From an uncultured Gemmataceae bacterium (GTDB taxonomy: Bacteria; Planctomycetota; Planctomycetia; Gemmatales; Gemmataceae), in the NCBI GenBank assembly GCA_937923405.1, contig CALDUY010000043.1, positions 78,046 to 142,045 on the forward strand: DNA of 64,000 bases, given 5' to 3'. Positions 24,917-33,340 of this stretch are shown piece after piece (the stretch's first letter is position 1; the number at the start of each line of letters is the position of its first letter). The translations under genes and the position numbers were made by a program. The notes beneath the pieces were generated by a model. The model was given only the letters and a program-made list of their open reading frames with translations. It made no database searches and was not told where the DNA came from.

Positions 24917-26377
24917 ATGACTCCAGGAATGACTCCCGCCGTGAGCCGGGCCATCGAGGCCGCTGCCCGATTTGTGGGCGAAGCCGCCAGCGTCGAGCCG
25001 CTGCACTTGCTACATGGGCTACTCGATGAAGAAGAGGGGGCAGCGGTAACACTGGCGGTGCGAGCCGGCTTCGACTACGCCGGCTACCTCGCCCGACGAG
25101 GACCGGGACAGCCGCCGCGCCTGGTGCCGTTGTCGCCCGCCAGCGAAGCGTTACTGTTCACCGCGCGCGAACTGTCCTACGAGCTTTCCCACGAGGGAAT
25201 CATTTCCAGCGAAGCGTTGCTGTTGGCTTTAACCCGAGCTATGTCGCTTCCGGGGCTGGAATCAGCTCGACTAGAGGAACTGCTTCAGGAAGCCAAGCCG
25301 CCGGTGATCCCGCTGGAGGATCCGCCGCAGCTGGCCGACCTGACCGAACAGATCGACTTGGCTCGCATTCTCGATGCCAGCTTCAACCGTGCTCGCGAGG
25401 CTCTGCGAGTGCTGGAGGATTATGCTCGGTTCGCCCTAGACGACGCTTTCCTCTGCGGTGAGTTGAAAAACCTGCGTCATCAGCTGACTGCAGCGATGGA
25501 ACTGCTCGGTCCCAGCGGAAGGCACGAGGCGCGTGAGACGCAGCGCGACGTCGGCATTGAAATAACCGGGGAACGGGAGTTCGACCGTGCCTCGTTGGCC
25601 GAAGTGGTCGCTGCTAATGCCAAGCGATTGCAGGAAGCGTTGCGGAGCATGGAAGAGTTTGCCAAGGTCCAGCTTCCTTTGCTCGCCGAGCGCGTCGAGC
25701 AGATGCGCTATGCGTCGTACACGCTCGAACGCGCCTTGCGGATCGGGACGGTCTCGCGGCAGCGCTTGCGCGATGCTCGACTGTATGTGCTGTTGTCGGC
25801 GTCGAGCTGTGTTTCCTCGCTGCAATGGACGATCGAGGAGGCGGCCGCCGGCGGAGCCGACATCGTGCAGTTGCGTGAAAAGAACCTCAGCGATCGCGAG
25901 TTGCTCGCTCGTGCCCGCCAAGTGCGGCAGTGGACGCGACAGGCGGGCGTGCTGTTCATCGTCAACGATCGGCCCGACGTGGCCCGGCTCGTCGAGGCGG
26001 ACGGGGTACATCTGGGCCAAGACGATTTGTCGGTCAAAGAGGCTCGACGCATCGTCGGCCCCACAGCATTGATCGGCGTCAGCACGCACTCGCTGGAGCA
26101 GCTACGACAAGCGATTCTCGATGGGGCCAACTATGTCGGCCTCGGTCCTGTGTTTCCCTCGGTGACGAAGAATTTCACCGACTTGGCCGGTTTAGAATAT
26201 GTAAGATCTGCTTTAGCGGAAACGACGATACCGGCGTTCGCCATCGGCGGCATTCATGCAGGAAATCTGGCCCAGGTGGTGGCGGTTGGCACTCGCCGCA
26301 TCGCCGTCAGCTCCGCCATCACCGCTGCCGACGATCCCCGCCTCGCCGCCGCCCAGTTGCGAGCTGGGTTGTCGTGA
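24917..26377 (+). CDS. thiE: Thiamine phosphate synthase with N-terminal ThiD2 and Clp_N-like domains
   Basis: A 486-residue, three-part protein. Residues about 1-130 look like a double Clp N-terminal domain: TPAVSRAIEAAARFVGEAAS then PLHLLHGLLDEEEGAA, and a second copy SPASEALLFTARELS...ISSEALLLAL. Residues about 145-275 match the ThiD2-type domain that precedes ThiE in several bacterial groups (LARILDASFNRAREALRVLE followed by DYARF). Residues 285-486 are a full ThiE barrel with IVQLREKNLSDRELL, VNDRPDVARLVEADGVHLGQ, the pyrophosphate-binding GLGPVFPSVTKNF and PAFAIGGI. The enzyme joins HMP-PP and thiazole phosphate. The Clp_N part is unusual. An AAGGGGG site lies upstream of the ATG at 24917; ATG 24929 is an alternative. 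Confidence 0.88.
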   Translation: MTPGMTPAVSRAIEAAARFVGEAASVEPLHLLHGLLDEEEGAAVTLAVRAGFDYAGYLARRGPGQPPRLVPLSPASEALLFTARELSYELSHEGIISSEALLLALTRAMSLPGLESARLEELLQEAKPPVIPLEDPPQLADLTEQIDLARILDASFNRAREALRVLEDYARFALDDAFLCGELKNLRHQLTAAMELLGPSGRHEARETQRDVGIEITGEREFDRASLAEVVAANAKRLQEALRSMEEFAKVQLPLLAERVEQMRYASYTLERALRIGTVSRQRLRDARLYVLLSASSCVSSLQWTIEEAAAGGADIVQLREKNLSDRELLARARQVRQWTRQAGVLFIVNDRPDVARLVEADGVHLGQDDLSVKEARRIVGPTALIGVSTHSLEQLRQAILDGANYVGLGPVFPSVTKNFTDLAGLEYVRSALAETTIPAFAIGGIHAGNLAQVVAVGTRRIAVSSAITAADDPRLAAAQLRAGLS

Positions 26378-26408
26378 GGCGGTTAGGCGCGACACCAGCA
26401 GTAGCGAC

Positions 26409-26984
26409 TCACTCGCGGCTGGCCAGTTCTTGGCGTAACTTGCGTACTGCCTTATATTTCTCGTCGCTGATGCGCTCGACCGGCAAGGCCAGTTGCTCGG
26501 CGATCTCGTGAACGGAGTGCCCTTCCAAGGTTAGGCGAAGAATGCGTTGCTGCCGTGCGCTGAGATGCTGCTCGGCAGCGTGGAACACGGTTTCCCGCAG
26601 TTCGGCGAGGCGCTCCGCGCCTTCGGTGCGTGGGTCGGCGGCTCCGTCCACTCCGTCGGAATAGCGTCGTGTTCGTTGAACCCGCTTTTTCACAGTGTCG
26701 ATGGCTCGCAGAAATTCACGGCGTTCCTCTCCATCCACGCGGAGAGCGAGATCCCAACGCGAGGTGGGCACTCGTTCCAACAGCCGAGTGAACACTTCTT
26801 GCGTGCAGTCGCCCCACGAATCGAACGGTACGCGAGCATTCCGCCAGCAAGAGGTGCAATAGCGGCCAATGTCGCGTAACGATCCCTCGGCGGCAGCTCG
26901 GTCGGCTCCAAACGCCGACAGGGCCGTGCCTAGCACCACTGCCGCCATCATCCGTCGCGATCGCGAAGAACCAGAAGTGGACAT
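26409..26984 (-). CDS. Sigma-70 family (ECF-like) RNA polymerase sigma factor with signal-like N-terminus
   Basis: A 191-residue protein. The C-terminal third is a clear sigma region 4 helix-turn-helix: LSARQQRILRLTLEGHSVHE followed by IAEQLALPVERISDEKYKAVRKLRQEL. Upstream, FDSWGDCTQEVFTRLLERV matches the end of region 2. The first 40 residues are odd for a sigma factor: SRSRRMMAAVVLGTALSAFG, then ADRAAAEG, which reads like a Tat/Sec leader with an AxA site. The ATG at 26984 follows AGAGAGGA; an earlier GTG at 27014 is less likely. No anti-sigma gene is next to it. Whether the hydrophobic start anchors it to the membrane is unknown. Confidence 0.8.
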   Translation of the reverse strand: MSTSGSSRSRRMMAAVVLGTALSAFGADRAAAEGSLRDIGRYCTSCWRNARVPFDSWGDCTQEVFTRLLERVPTSRWDLALRVDGEERREFLRAIDTVKKRVQRTRRYSDGVDGAADPRTEGAERLAELRETVFHAAEQHLSARQQRILRLTLEGHSVHEIAEQLALPVERISDEKYKAVRKLRQELASRE

Positions 26985-27162
26985 CCGCTCATCCTCTCTA
27001 GGTCGCAGGGGCACCTCATTGTAGACCGTCCCCTACAAATCTGGACAGCTCAACGGGGCAATCTCGCTGGCAATTTTTCTTTATTCTATTCGATCAGTCG
27101 AGGCTGGGTACGCACGATCTTCGACCTACAATGCTGTTTAGCATCGCGCAGGAGATTTTACT

Positions 27163-27549
27163 ATGTCGAACAAACGGGTTCTCAGTGTCGGTCAGTGTCT
27201 GGCCGATCATAGCACCCTGAAGCGTTGGTTGGGCGAGCGGTTCGCTGCCGTTGTCGTGCCGCTGGATTCCTGCGACGAGGCGATCGAGTGTCTCCGCCGA
27301 GAACGGTTCGATTTGGTGCTGGTGAACCGCATCTTCGACGCCACCGGCGAGACGGGTCTGGAACTAATTCGTCGGCTCCGCGCCGAGACCGAGCTATCGT
27401 CGGTTCCAGTCATGTTGGTGAGCAACTTTGCCGACGCTCAGGCCGAGGCGGTCGCTGCCGGTGCTGTCCCTGGCTTTGGCAAGGCAGCGCTGCATCACCC
27501 CGAGACGGTAGAACGGTTGCGTCCCTTCTTGGCGACAGATTTCGCTTGA
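27163..27549 (+). CDS. Stand-alone receiver-like protein with altered phosphorylation site
   Basis: A 128-residue single-domain protein with the CheY-like pattern: RVLSVGQCLADHSTLKRWL, FDLVLVNRIFDATGETGLELI, VPVMLVSNFADAQAEAVAAG and a lysine in AVPGFGKAALHHPE. The usual phosphoacceptor Asp at the end of beta strand 3 is Asn (LVNR), though another Asp lies three residues on, and the acidic pair at the first loop is also missing. It is therefore probably a phosphorylation-independent pseudo-receiver. AGGAG precedes the ATG by 7 nt. It follows the divergently oriented sigma factor gene and precedes the DUF1549 gene. A TACAAT hexamer at 27127-27132 could be a -10 element. Confidence 0.78.
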   Translation: MSNKRVLSVGQCLADHSTLKRWLGERFAAVVVPLDSCDEAIECLRRERFDLVLVNRIFDATGETGLELIRRLRAETELSSVPVMLVSNFADAQAEAVAAGAVPGFGKAALHHPETVERLRPFLATDFA

Positions 27550-27642
27550 CTTCTGCTGTCATCCAGGTAGGGTGTTAAGCATCCTACCTAATCGCCTTCC
27601 CACCATCCTCCCCGTCGTTCCTCCCCGGAACAAGGAGGTATT

Positions 27643-29235
27643 ATGATCTACCGTTGCCTTCCGCTGCTAGCGGCCTGGCTCGCATTACCGGCCTTCGCCG
27701 CTGCTCCGCCGACCTGCTCCGAACCGCTGCACCAGGCGATTGATCGGTTGCTGGCTTTCGATAAGCCGCACCCTTGCAGTGATGCCGAGTTCGTTCGCCG
27801 GGTGTATCTCGATCTGACAGGCTGCATTCCCAGCGTGGATCAAACGCGGGCCTTTCTGACCCGTTCTGAGCCGAACAAGAGACAACTGCTGATCGATCAG
27901 TTGCTGGCCAGTCCCGAACATGCGCGGCATCTGGCCAATTTCCTCGACGTGACCTTGATGGAACGCCTGCCTGATCGGGTGGTGCCTCGGGCGGAGTGGC
28001 AGGCGTTTTTGTTTCAGGCAGCCTCGACCAATATGCCCTGGGATGTGCTGGTTGGTGAAGTGCTTTCCGGAGACTCAAGCGATCCGAAAAGTAGCCATCG
28101 AGTCAAGTTCTACCTCGAACGCGGGGAGACGCATCAGATCACGCGCGACGTTAGCCGACTTATTCTCGGCGCGAACCTGCAATGTGCCCAATGCCACGAT
28201 CACCCGCGCATCGAGGAATATCGCCAGGAGGATTACTACGGCCTGTTTGCCTTTCTTGGTCGCGTGTCGTTCGTGACGGACAAGACGACGAAAAAGCTGG
28301 CTCTGTCGGAAAAGGCGGATGGGGAGACGACGTATCAGAGCGTCTTCGATCCGCGCAAAGTGACCAAGACAGCGTTGCCGCGCGTTCCAGGAGGAAAGCC
28401 GATCCCCGATGCCCCCGTGGACAAGGCCAAGCCCTACCGAGTGGCTCCCGCGGCTGACGTGCCAGGAGTGCCGACCTACAGCCGCCGTGCCGCTTTGGCC
28501 TCGGCCATCACGCGAAGTGACAACGCGATGTTTCGACGCAACATCGCCAACCGCCTGTGGGCCAAAATGATGGGACGCGGTCTGGTCGAACCCGTGGACA
28601 TGGACTACCCAGGTAATCCTGCCTCGTATCCGGAGTTGCTCGACCATCTTGCCCAGACGATGGCGGAACACCGCTTCGATATGCGCTACTTCCTTCGTGA
28701 GATTGCCCTCAGCCAGGCCTATCAGCGTTCCAGTGAACTACCCGAGGGGGTCGACGAGCGAAAGCTGCCCCCGTACTTCGTCGCGGTGCTGAAGCCATTG
28801 ACGCCAGAGCAACTCGCCTTCAGCCTGATGCAGGCGACCGGCCTGACCGAGGTAACACGGCAAGCGCTGGGCAAGAACGCCAACGAGGCGACACTGTTCG
28901 CTCGGCTGGAAGGGAACGTTCGGCCCTTTGTGCGGACGTTCGGTAGTCCCGCTGGTATGACGCCGTCGTTCGATGCCCGCATGGATCAGGCGTTGTTCCT
29001 AGCGAACGGGCCGATGATACGTGGTTGGTTGACAATCAACAATGGCCTAGCGGCCCGTCTGAGCAAATTGCAGGGCGATGCCTTGGCCGACGAACTGTAT
29101 CTTAGCGTGTTGACTCGCTTGCCTAATGCCGAGGAGCGAAAAGACGTGGCCGACTTCCTAACGCGAACCAACCGCAACGTCGCCGAGCTGGCCTGGGCCC
29201 TGCTAGCGTCGACCGAGTTCCGCTTCAACCACTGA
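27643..29235 (+). CDS. DUF1549/DUF1553 domain protein (exported)
   Basis: A 530-residue exported protein with a signal peptide (residues 1-20). It shows the planctomycete DUF1549 start: LHQAIDRLLAF, FVRRVYLDLTGCIPSVDQTR and RQLLIDQLLASPEHARHLA. The central LGANLQCAQCHDHPRIEEY contains the CxxCH-like motif of the family, and the DUF1553 region follows (MFRRNIANRLWAKMMGRGLV and EFRFNH at the end). The family accompanies DUF1501 proteins almost everywhere; functions are not established, though links to haem or polysaccharide degradation have been proposed. A strong AAGGAGG lies upstream of the ATG. The DUF1501 and WD40 genes that follow complete the standard module. Confidence 0.9.
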   Translation: MIYRCLPLLAAWLALPAFAAAPPTCSEPLHQAIDRLLAFDKPHPCSDAEFVRRVYLDLTGCIPSVDQTRAFLTRSEPNKRQLLIDQLLASPEHARHLANFLDVTLMERLPDRVVPRAEWQAFLFQAASTNMPWDVLVGEVLSGDSSDPKSSHRVKFYLERGETHQITRDVSRLILGANLQCAQCHDHPRIEEYRQEDYYGLFAFLGRVSFVTDKTTKKLALSEKADGETTYQSVFDPRKVTKTALPRVPGGKPIPDAPVDKAKPYRVAPAADVPGVPTYSRRAALASAITRSDNAMFRRNIANRLWAKMMGRGLVEPVDMDYPGNPASYPELLDHLAQTMAEHRFDMRYFLREIALSQAYQRSSELPEGVDERKLPPYFVAVLKPLTPEQLAFSLMQATGLTEVTRQALGKNANEATLFARLEGNVRPFVRTFGSPAGMTPSFDARMDQALFLANGPMIRGWLTINNGLAARLSKLQGDALADELYLSVLTRLPNAEERKDVADFLTRTNRNVAELAWALLASTEFRFNH

Positions 29236-29559
29236 TTCGGGTAGAGATATGGAGCGCCCCAACCTTTCAGGAGGTCAAAACGATGACCCGAGTTTATCGT
29301 GGATGACGTGCTGCGAGCGAAGTTGCATGGCTTAATCAGACCGCTGGAAATTTGCGACAACGACGATCGTGTAATTGCTCGCGTCTTTCCCGTATCCATG
29401 AGTGGGAGAAAGTCGAGCGGATGGTTTGCGGATCACGTTTATCACGCCTTTGGGGATCTTGTTTTGGGTAGATTTGGTCCCTTGGATCGTTTGGGTAACT
29501 TCGGTTTGGTTGACTGAATAACTAGGTGTCAGTCTGCAGTGTTCAAGGAGACTCTGACC
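29236..29559 (+). other. Intergenic stretch between DUF1549 and DUF1501 genes
   Basis: The 324 bases between the two genes contain a short decayed gene remnant (29283-29517, annotated separately) and nothing else recognisable. AAGGAG for the DUF1501 gene lies at the right end. Confidence 0.6.
29283..29517 (+). pseudogene. Remnant of a small MTRVY-type antitoxin-like gene, frameshifted
   Basis: A strong AGGAGG site precedes ATG at 29283, which reads MTRVYRG and then a stop. One base later the frame starting at 29299 continues VDDVLRAKLHGLIRPLEICD followed by NDDRVIARVFPV, so the two together restore a start of the type MTRVYVDDVLRAKLHGL. That pattern resembles the small planctomycete proteins with 'LHGL..PLELCD..GRVLARV.P', which I recall as being common and of unclear, antitoxin-like nature. 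After residue 40 the sequence loses resemblance. It is probably a decayed copy rather than a functional gene; the family link is from memory and uncertain. Confidence 0.4.
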
Positions 29560-30837
29560 ATGCGTTGTCACTATGCGTGCGGCTCGACAGAACACACGAT
29601 TTCTCGGCGAGCATTTCTCGGCGGCGCGGCCAGCGCGTTGGGCCTGTCGGTGCTGACCCAGCCGACTCTGGCCAAGGAACTATCGTCGCAAGAGAAGCGA
29701 GTGCTGATGATCTTTCTGCATGGCGGAGTCAGCCAGCTAGAGACTTGGGATCCCAAGCCCGGCACCAACACGGGCGGTCCATTTCAGGCCATCCCAACTT
29801 CGGTGCCCGGCGTCCACATCTCGGAACTGTTGCCCCACACCGCCAAGCTGATGCACAAGATCGCTCTGATCCGCGGCCTCAACACCGCCGAGGACGATCA
29901 CGGCAAGGGCAGCATCATCATGCACACGGGCCGACGACAGGAGCCGGGTATCACCTATCCGCACCTGGGGGCGGCCTGCGCTCGGTTGCTGGGGCGTGAG
30001 GACAACCCATTGCCTGGCTACATCCACATTACCCCGCGTGGCAATGGTGGAGTCAACGAAGCCGACGCCGCCTTCTTAGGACCGCGGTTCGCTTCCGTCT
30101 CGCTGGATGACGGCAAGGCACCCGCCAATATTGACCGTCCCGCCGGACTGACCGCCGACGCCGACCGCCTCCGCCACGAACTGCGGCTCAAGGCCAGCCA
30201 ACGCTTCCTCGAACGCCGTCGCACTGCCCAAACGGAAGCCTACACCCAGACCTACGACCAGGCCGCTCAGTTGATGCGCCAAAAGGCCCTGTTCGATAGT
30301 TCCAACGAGCCAGCCAAGATTCGCGATCGCTATGGCCGACACGACTTCGGGCGTCACTGTCTGATGGCTCGGCGACTGCTCGAAGGCGGAGCGACCTTCG
30401 TCAAGATTAGCCACTCCAACTACGACACGCACCACGAGAACTTCGACTTCCACATCGAACAGCTCGGCGAGTTCGACGGGCCTTTCGCCACCCTTTTGGA
30501 AGACCTCGACCTGCGCGGCTTGCTCGACAGCACGCTGATCATCGTGATGTCGGAGTTTGGACGCACGCCGAACATCAATCGCCTCTATGGCCGCGATCAC
30601 TGGTCCAAGGCATGGTCGATCGCCGTGGCCGGCTGCGGCATCAAGGGCGGCGCGGTGCATGGCAAGACCAACGCCAATGGCACCGCTGTGGTCGATGGCC
30701 AGGTCGACGGCGGGCATCTGTTCCACACCTACTTCAAAGCCCTGGGGTTAGATCCGAAGAAGAATTATTACGTCGATCAGCGACCGATTCCGATGGCTGA
30801 TCCCAAGGCGTTCGCCATCAAGGAGGTGCTGGCATGA
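29560..30837 (+). CDS. DUF1501 domain protein (Tat-exported, sulfatase-like fold)
   Basis: A 425-residue protein with a Tat-type leader: SRRAFLGGAASALGLSVL after a short basic start. DUF1501 hallmarks follow: RVLMIFLHGGVSQLETWDPKPG at the start of the domain, HISELLPHTAKLMHKIALIR, LNTAEDDHGKGSIIMHTGRR, and TLIIVMSEFGRTPNIN near the C-terminus. The fold is related to alkaline phosphatase/sulfatase; the reaction is unknown. I chose the ATG at 29560, 9 nt after AAGGAG, rather than the GTG at 29539. Its stop overlaps the ATG of the WD40 gene by 4 nt. Confidence 0.9.
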   Translation: MRCHYACGSTEHTISRRAFLGGAASALGLSVLTQPTLAKELSSQEKRVLMIFLHGGVSQLETWDPKPGTNTGGPFQAIPTSVPGVHISELLPHTAKLMHKIALIRGLNTAEDDHGKGSIIMHTGRRQEPGITYPHLGAACARLLGREDNPLPGYIHITPRGNGGVNEADAAFLGPRFASVSLDDGKAPANIDRPAGLTADADRLRHELRLKASQRFLERRRTAQTEAYTQTYDQAAQLMRQKALFDSSNEPAKIRDRYGRHDFGRHCLMARRLLEGGATFVKISHSNYDTHHENFDFHIEQLGEFDGPFATLLEDLDLRGLLDSTLIIVMSEFGRTPNINRLYGRDHWSKAWSIAVAGCGIKGGAVHGKTNANGTAVVDGQVDGGHLFHTYFKALGLDPKKNYYVDQRPIPMADPKAFAIKEVLA

Positions 30838-31856
30838 GTTTCCTCGCCGCGCCTCCTGTCGCCGCTGAGCCGAAGATCGATCCGACTGTCATGCACTTGA
30901 CGGCGACGTGGAAGCACACCAGCCCAGCGATCGCTGCTCGCTTCGATCCCAGCGGACGCTACCTGTTCAGCACGGCTCAGGACAACAAAGTGTTACGCTG
31001 GGACATGGCCACGGGAAAAAATACGGAGTTTATCGGTCACAAAAGTTGGGTTCGTGGGCTGACCTTTGCTGCAGGTCGCCTCTTCACTGCTGACTGGGCC
31101 GGTCGCATCACGGCTTGGCCGATCGAGGGGAACGCCGAGCCAATCTGGACCATCCAGGCGCATCGGGGCTGGGCGCGGGCCGTCACCATCAGTCCCGATG
31201 GCAACATGCTCGCCTCGTGCGGCAACGATCATCTGGTCAAGCTCTGGTCGCCGGTCGATGGTTCCTTGCTCCGCACGTTCGCCGAGCATGACTGCCACGC
31301 CTACAATGTCGCTTTTCATCCACAGGGGAAGTCGCTGGTTTCCGCAGATCTTAAAGGAATTGTCAAGGTCTGGGATCTTGACAAGAACCAGATGGTCCGC
31401 CAGTTGGATGCCAAGCAGCTGTACAAGTACGATGCCGGCTTCCGCGCCGACATTGGCGGAGTGCGAAGCATGGCTTTCGACGCCGAGGGCAAGTACCTTG
31501 CCTGTGCCGGCATTACGAACGTGACCAACGCCTTCGCCGGTGTTGGTAACCCGTTGGTGCTGTTGTTCGATTGGGTGTCAGGTGCGCTCAAGTTGGAGTT
31601 GAAGCCCAAAGCCGCTTTCCAGGGCACGGCCTGGGGCGTGGTTTTCCATCGGCGCGGCTGGGTGCTGGGAGTCGGTGGGGGCAACGGTGGCGTCTTCTGG
31701 GCCTGGAAGCTGGATAGCGGCGTGCCGTTCCACACCCTGACTTTGCCCAACAACGCACGCGATCTGGCCTTGCATCCCGACGGGCGTCGCCTGGCCATTC
31801 CCTGCGCAGACGGGTTGATTCGGCTCTACGACCTAGCCGAGAAAAAGAAGGCGTGA
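30834..31856 (+). CDS. WD40-repeat protein of the DUF1549/DUF1501 module
   Basis: A 340-residue beta-propeller protein. WD-type repeats are visible as IAARFDPSGRYLFSTAQDNK followed by VLRWDMATG; WARAVTISPDGNMLASCGND then HLVKLWSPVDGS; YNVAFHPQGKSLVSADLKG then IVKVWDLDKN; and LALHPDGRRLAIPCADGLIR then LYDLAEK. A short Ala/Pro-rich stretch is at the start, but no clear signal peptide. ATGA overlap with the DUF1501 stop indicates coupled translation. Such propellers usually give a protein-binding surface, here presumably for the DUF1501/DUF1549 partners. Confidence 0.85.
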   Translation: MSFLAAPPVAAEPKIDPTVMHLTATWKHTSPAIAARFDPSGRYLFSTAQDNKVLRWDMATGKNTEFIGHKSWVRGLTFAAGRLFTADWAGRITAWPIEGNAEPIWTIQAHRGWARAVTISPDGNMLASCGNDHLVKLWSPVDGSLLRTFAEHDCHAYNVAFHPQGKSLVSADLKGIVKVWDLDKNQMVRQLDAKQLYKYDAGFRADIGGVRSMAFDAEGKYLACAGITNVTNAFAGVGNPLVLLFDWVSGALKLELKPKAAFQGTAWGVVFHRRGWVLGVGGGNGGVFWAWKLDSGVPFHTLTLPNNARDLALHPDGRRLAIPCADGLIRLYDLAEKKKA

Positions 31857-31935
31857 GAGGAGACGGCGAAACTGGGCCGTCGCGGTTCACTCGCCCCGAT
31901 GCCGAACGGCTCGTGTTCCGTTATCCTTTCCCCAT

Positions 31936-33330
31936 ATGACCGACCTTGTTTTTCAGCGCTGTATCAATCCCGACTGTCGCGCCACGACCAGCGTCGAGGA
32001 TACCACGTTTCGTTGTGGCATATGTGGCAGTCTGCGCGACGTCGCCTACGACTGGGACCGGCTGCCGTTGCCGCGTTCCTTGCGCGACTTTGAAGCTAAA
32101 TGGTCGCAACGGACCGATCCGTTGTGCTTCTCTGGTGTGTGGCGTTTCCGTGAGTTGTTGCCGTTCGCTCCCTCCGAGATGATTTTGACCATTGGAGAGG
32201 GGCAAACGATCCTACAGCGAGCCGACGCCGTCGCTGCTTTCGTCGGACTGAAGGCCGGCCAATTGTTCTTGCAGTACGAGGGCATGAACCCTTCGGGCAG
32301 CTTCAAGGACAACGGCATGACCGCTGCTTTCAGCCACGCTCGCATGGTGGGCGCTCGCCGCGCCGCCTGTGCGTCGACGGGCAATACCAGCGCGAGCCTC
32401 GCTGTTTTCTGCTCCGCTACTAACCTGATGAAGGCGATCATCTTCATCGGCTCGGGCAAGATCTCCTACGGCAAACTGGCCCAAGGGTTGGACCACGGCG
32501 CGTTGACGGTGCAGCTGGCCGGCGACTTCGACGACGCCATGCAGCGTGTGCAGCAAGTAGCCAAACAGCTCGGCATCTACCTGGTTAATAGCATCAATCC
32601 CTTCCGCCTAGAGGGACAGAAGACGGTGATGTACCGCGTGCTGGAGGCCCTGCGTTGGGAACCGCCTGATTGGATCGTCGTGCCTGGCGGCAACCTCGGC
32701 AACGTCAGCGCGTTTGGGAAAGCTTTTTTAGAGTTAGCGGATCTAGGATTACTCAAAAAACTGCCGCGGCTGGCCGTTATCAATGCGGCTGGGGCCAACA
32801 CCTTCTATCAACTGTACGAACAGTTCGGCCTACGCTGGAACGAGGGGCGACCGGATCAGACCTTGATCTCGCGCTATTACGGCGGCCTCGATGCAGAGGG
32901 CATGCGAGCCTCGACCATCGCTAGCGCCATCGAGATCAATCGTCCCGTGAATCTGACCAAGGCACTTCGCGCTCTGGATCGCTGCGGTGGAGTGGTTCGC
33001 GAGGCCAGCGATCAGGAGATTCTCGACGCTAAAGCCAAGGTCGGCGCAGGTGGCTTAGGGTGCGAACCAGCCTCGGCGGCCAGTGTCGCGGGGGCCAAGA
33101 AACTGCGTCAGGAGGGCATCATTGCCGCCGACGAGCGTGTCGTCTGCATCCTAACCGGTCATCAACTAAAAGATCCGACCGCGACCGTGGCCTATCACTC
33201 CGGCGACGCCAAGACCTTCGAGGACGTGTTAGCCAGTCGCGGGGTGCGTCGAGCCAATTTCGCCAACCGTCCCATTCAGGTGTCCAACGACCTCGAACAG
33301 ATTATTCAGGCCATCGAAGTATACTCGTGA
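31936..33330 (+). CDS. thrC: Threonine synthase
   Basis: A 464-residue PLP enzyme converting O-phosphohomoserine to threonine. The N-terminal part has four Cys (9, 14, 27, 30) that form a zinc-ribbon-like element, seen in one subgroup of threonine synthases. The PLP lysine is in NPSGSFKDNG (Lys124), the substrate/PLP motif ACASTGNTSASLA follows, and VPGGNLGNVSAFGKAF is the glycine-rich phosphate loop. The last segment has GLGCEPASAASVAG. It lies 10 nt before dapB, so the two aspartate-family genes are an operon. Confidence 0.94.
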   Translation: MTDLVFQRCINPDCRATTSVEDTTFRCGICGSLRDVAYDWDRLPLPRSLRDFEAKWSQRTDPLCFSGVWRFRELLPFAPSEMILTIGEGQTILQRADAVAAFVGLKAGQLFLQYEGMNPSGSFKDNGMTAAFSHARMVGARRAACASTGNTSASLAVFCSATNLMKAIIFIGSGKISYGKLAQGLDHGALTVQLAGDFDDAMQRVQQVAKQLGIYLVNSINPFRLEGQKTVMYRVLEALRWEPPDWIVVPGGNLGNVSAFGKAFLELADLGLLKKLPRLAVINAAGANTFYQLYEQFGLRWNEGRPDQTLISRYYGGLDAEGMRASTIASAIEINRPVNLTKALRALDRCGGVVREASDQEILDAKAKVGAGGLGCEPASAASVAGAKKLRQEGIIAADERVVCILTGHQLKDPTATVAYHSGDAKTFEDVLASRGVRRANFANRPIQVSNDLEQIIQAIEVYS

Positions 33331-33340
33331 GACAAAATCC

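Noticed and set aside
29332..29595. Minus-strand frame between DUF1549 and DUF1501 genes
   Set aside because: No ribosome binding site or protein-like features, and it runs into the DUF1501 gene; the plus-strand remnant explains the region better.
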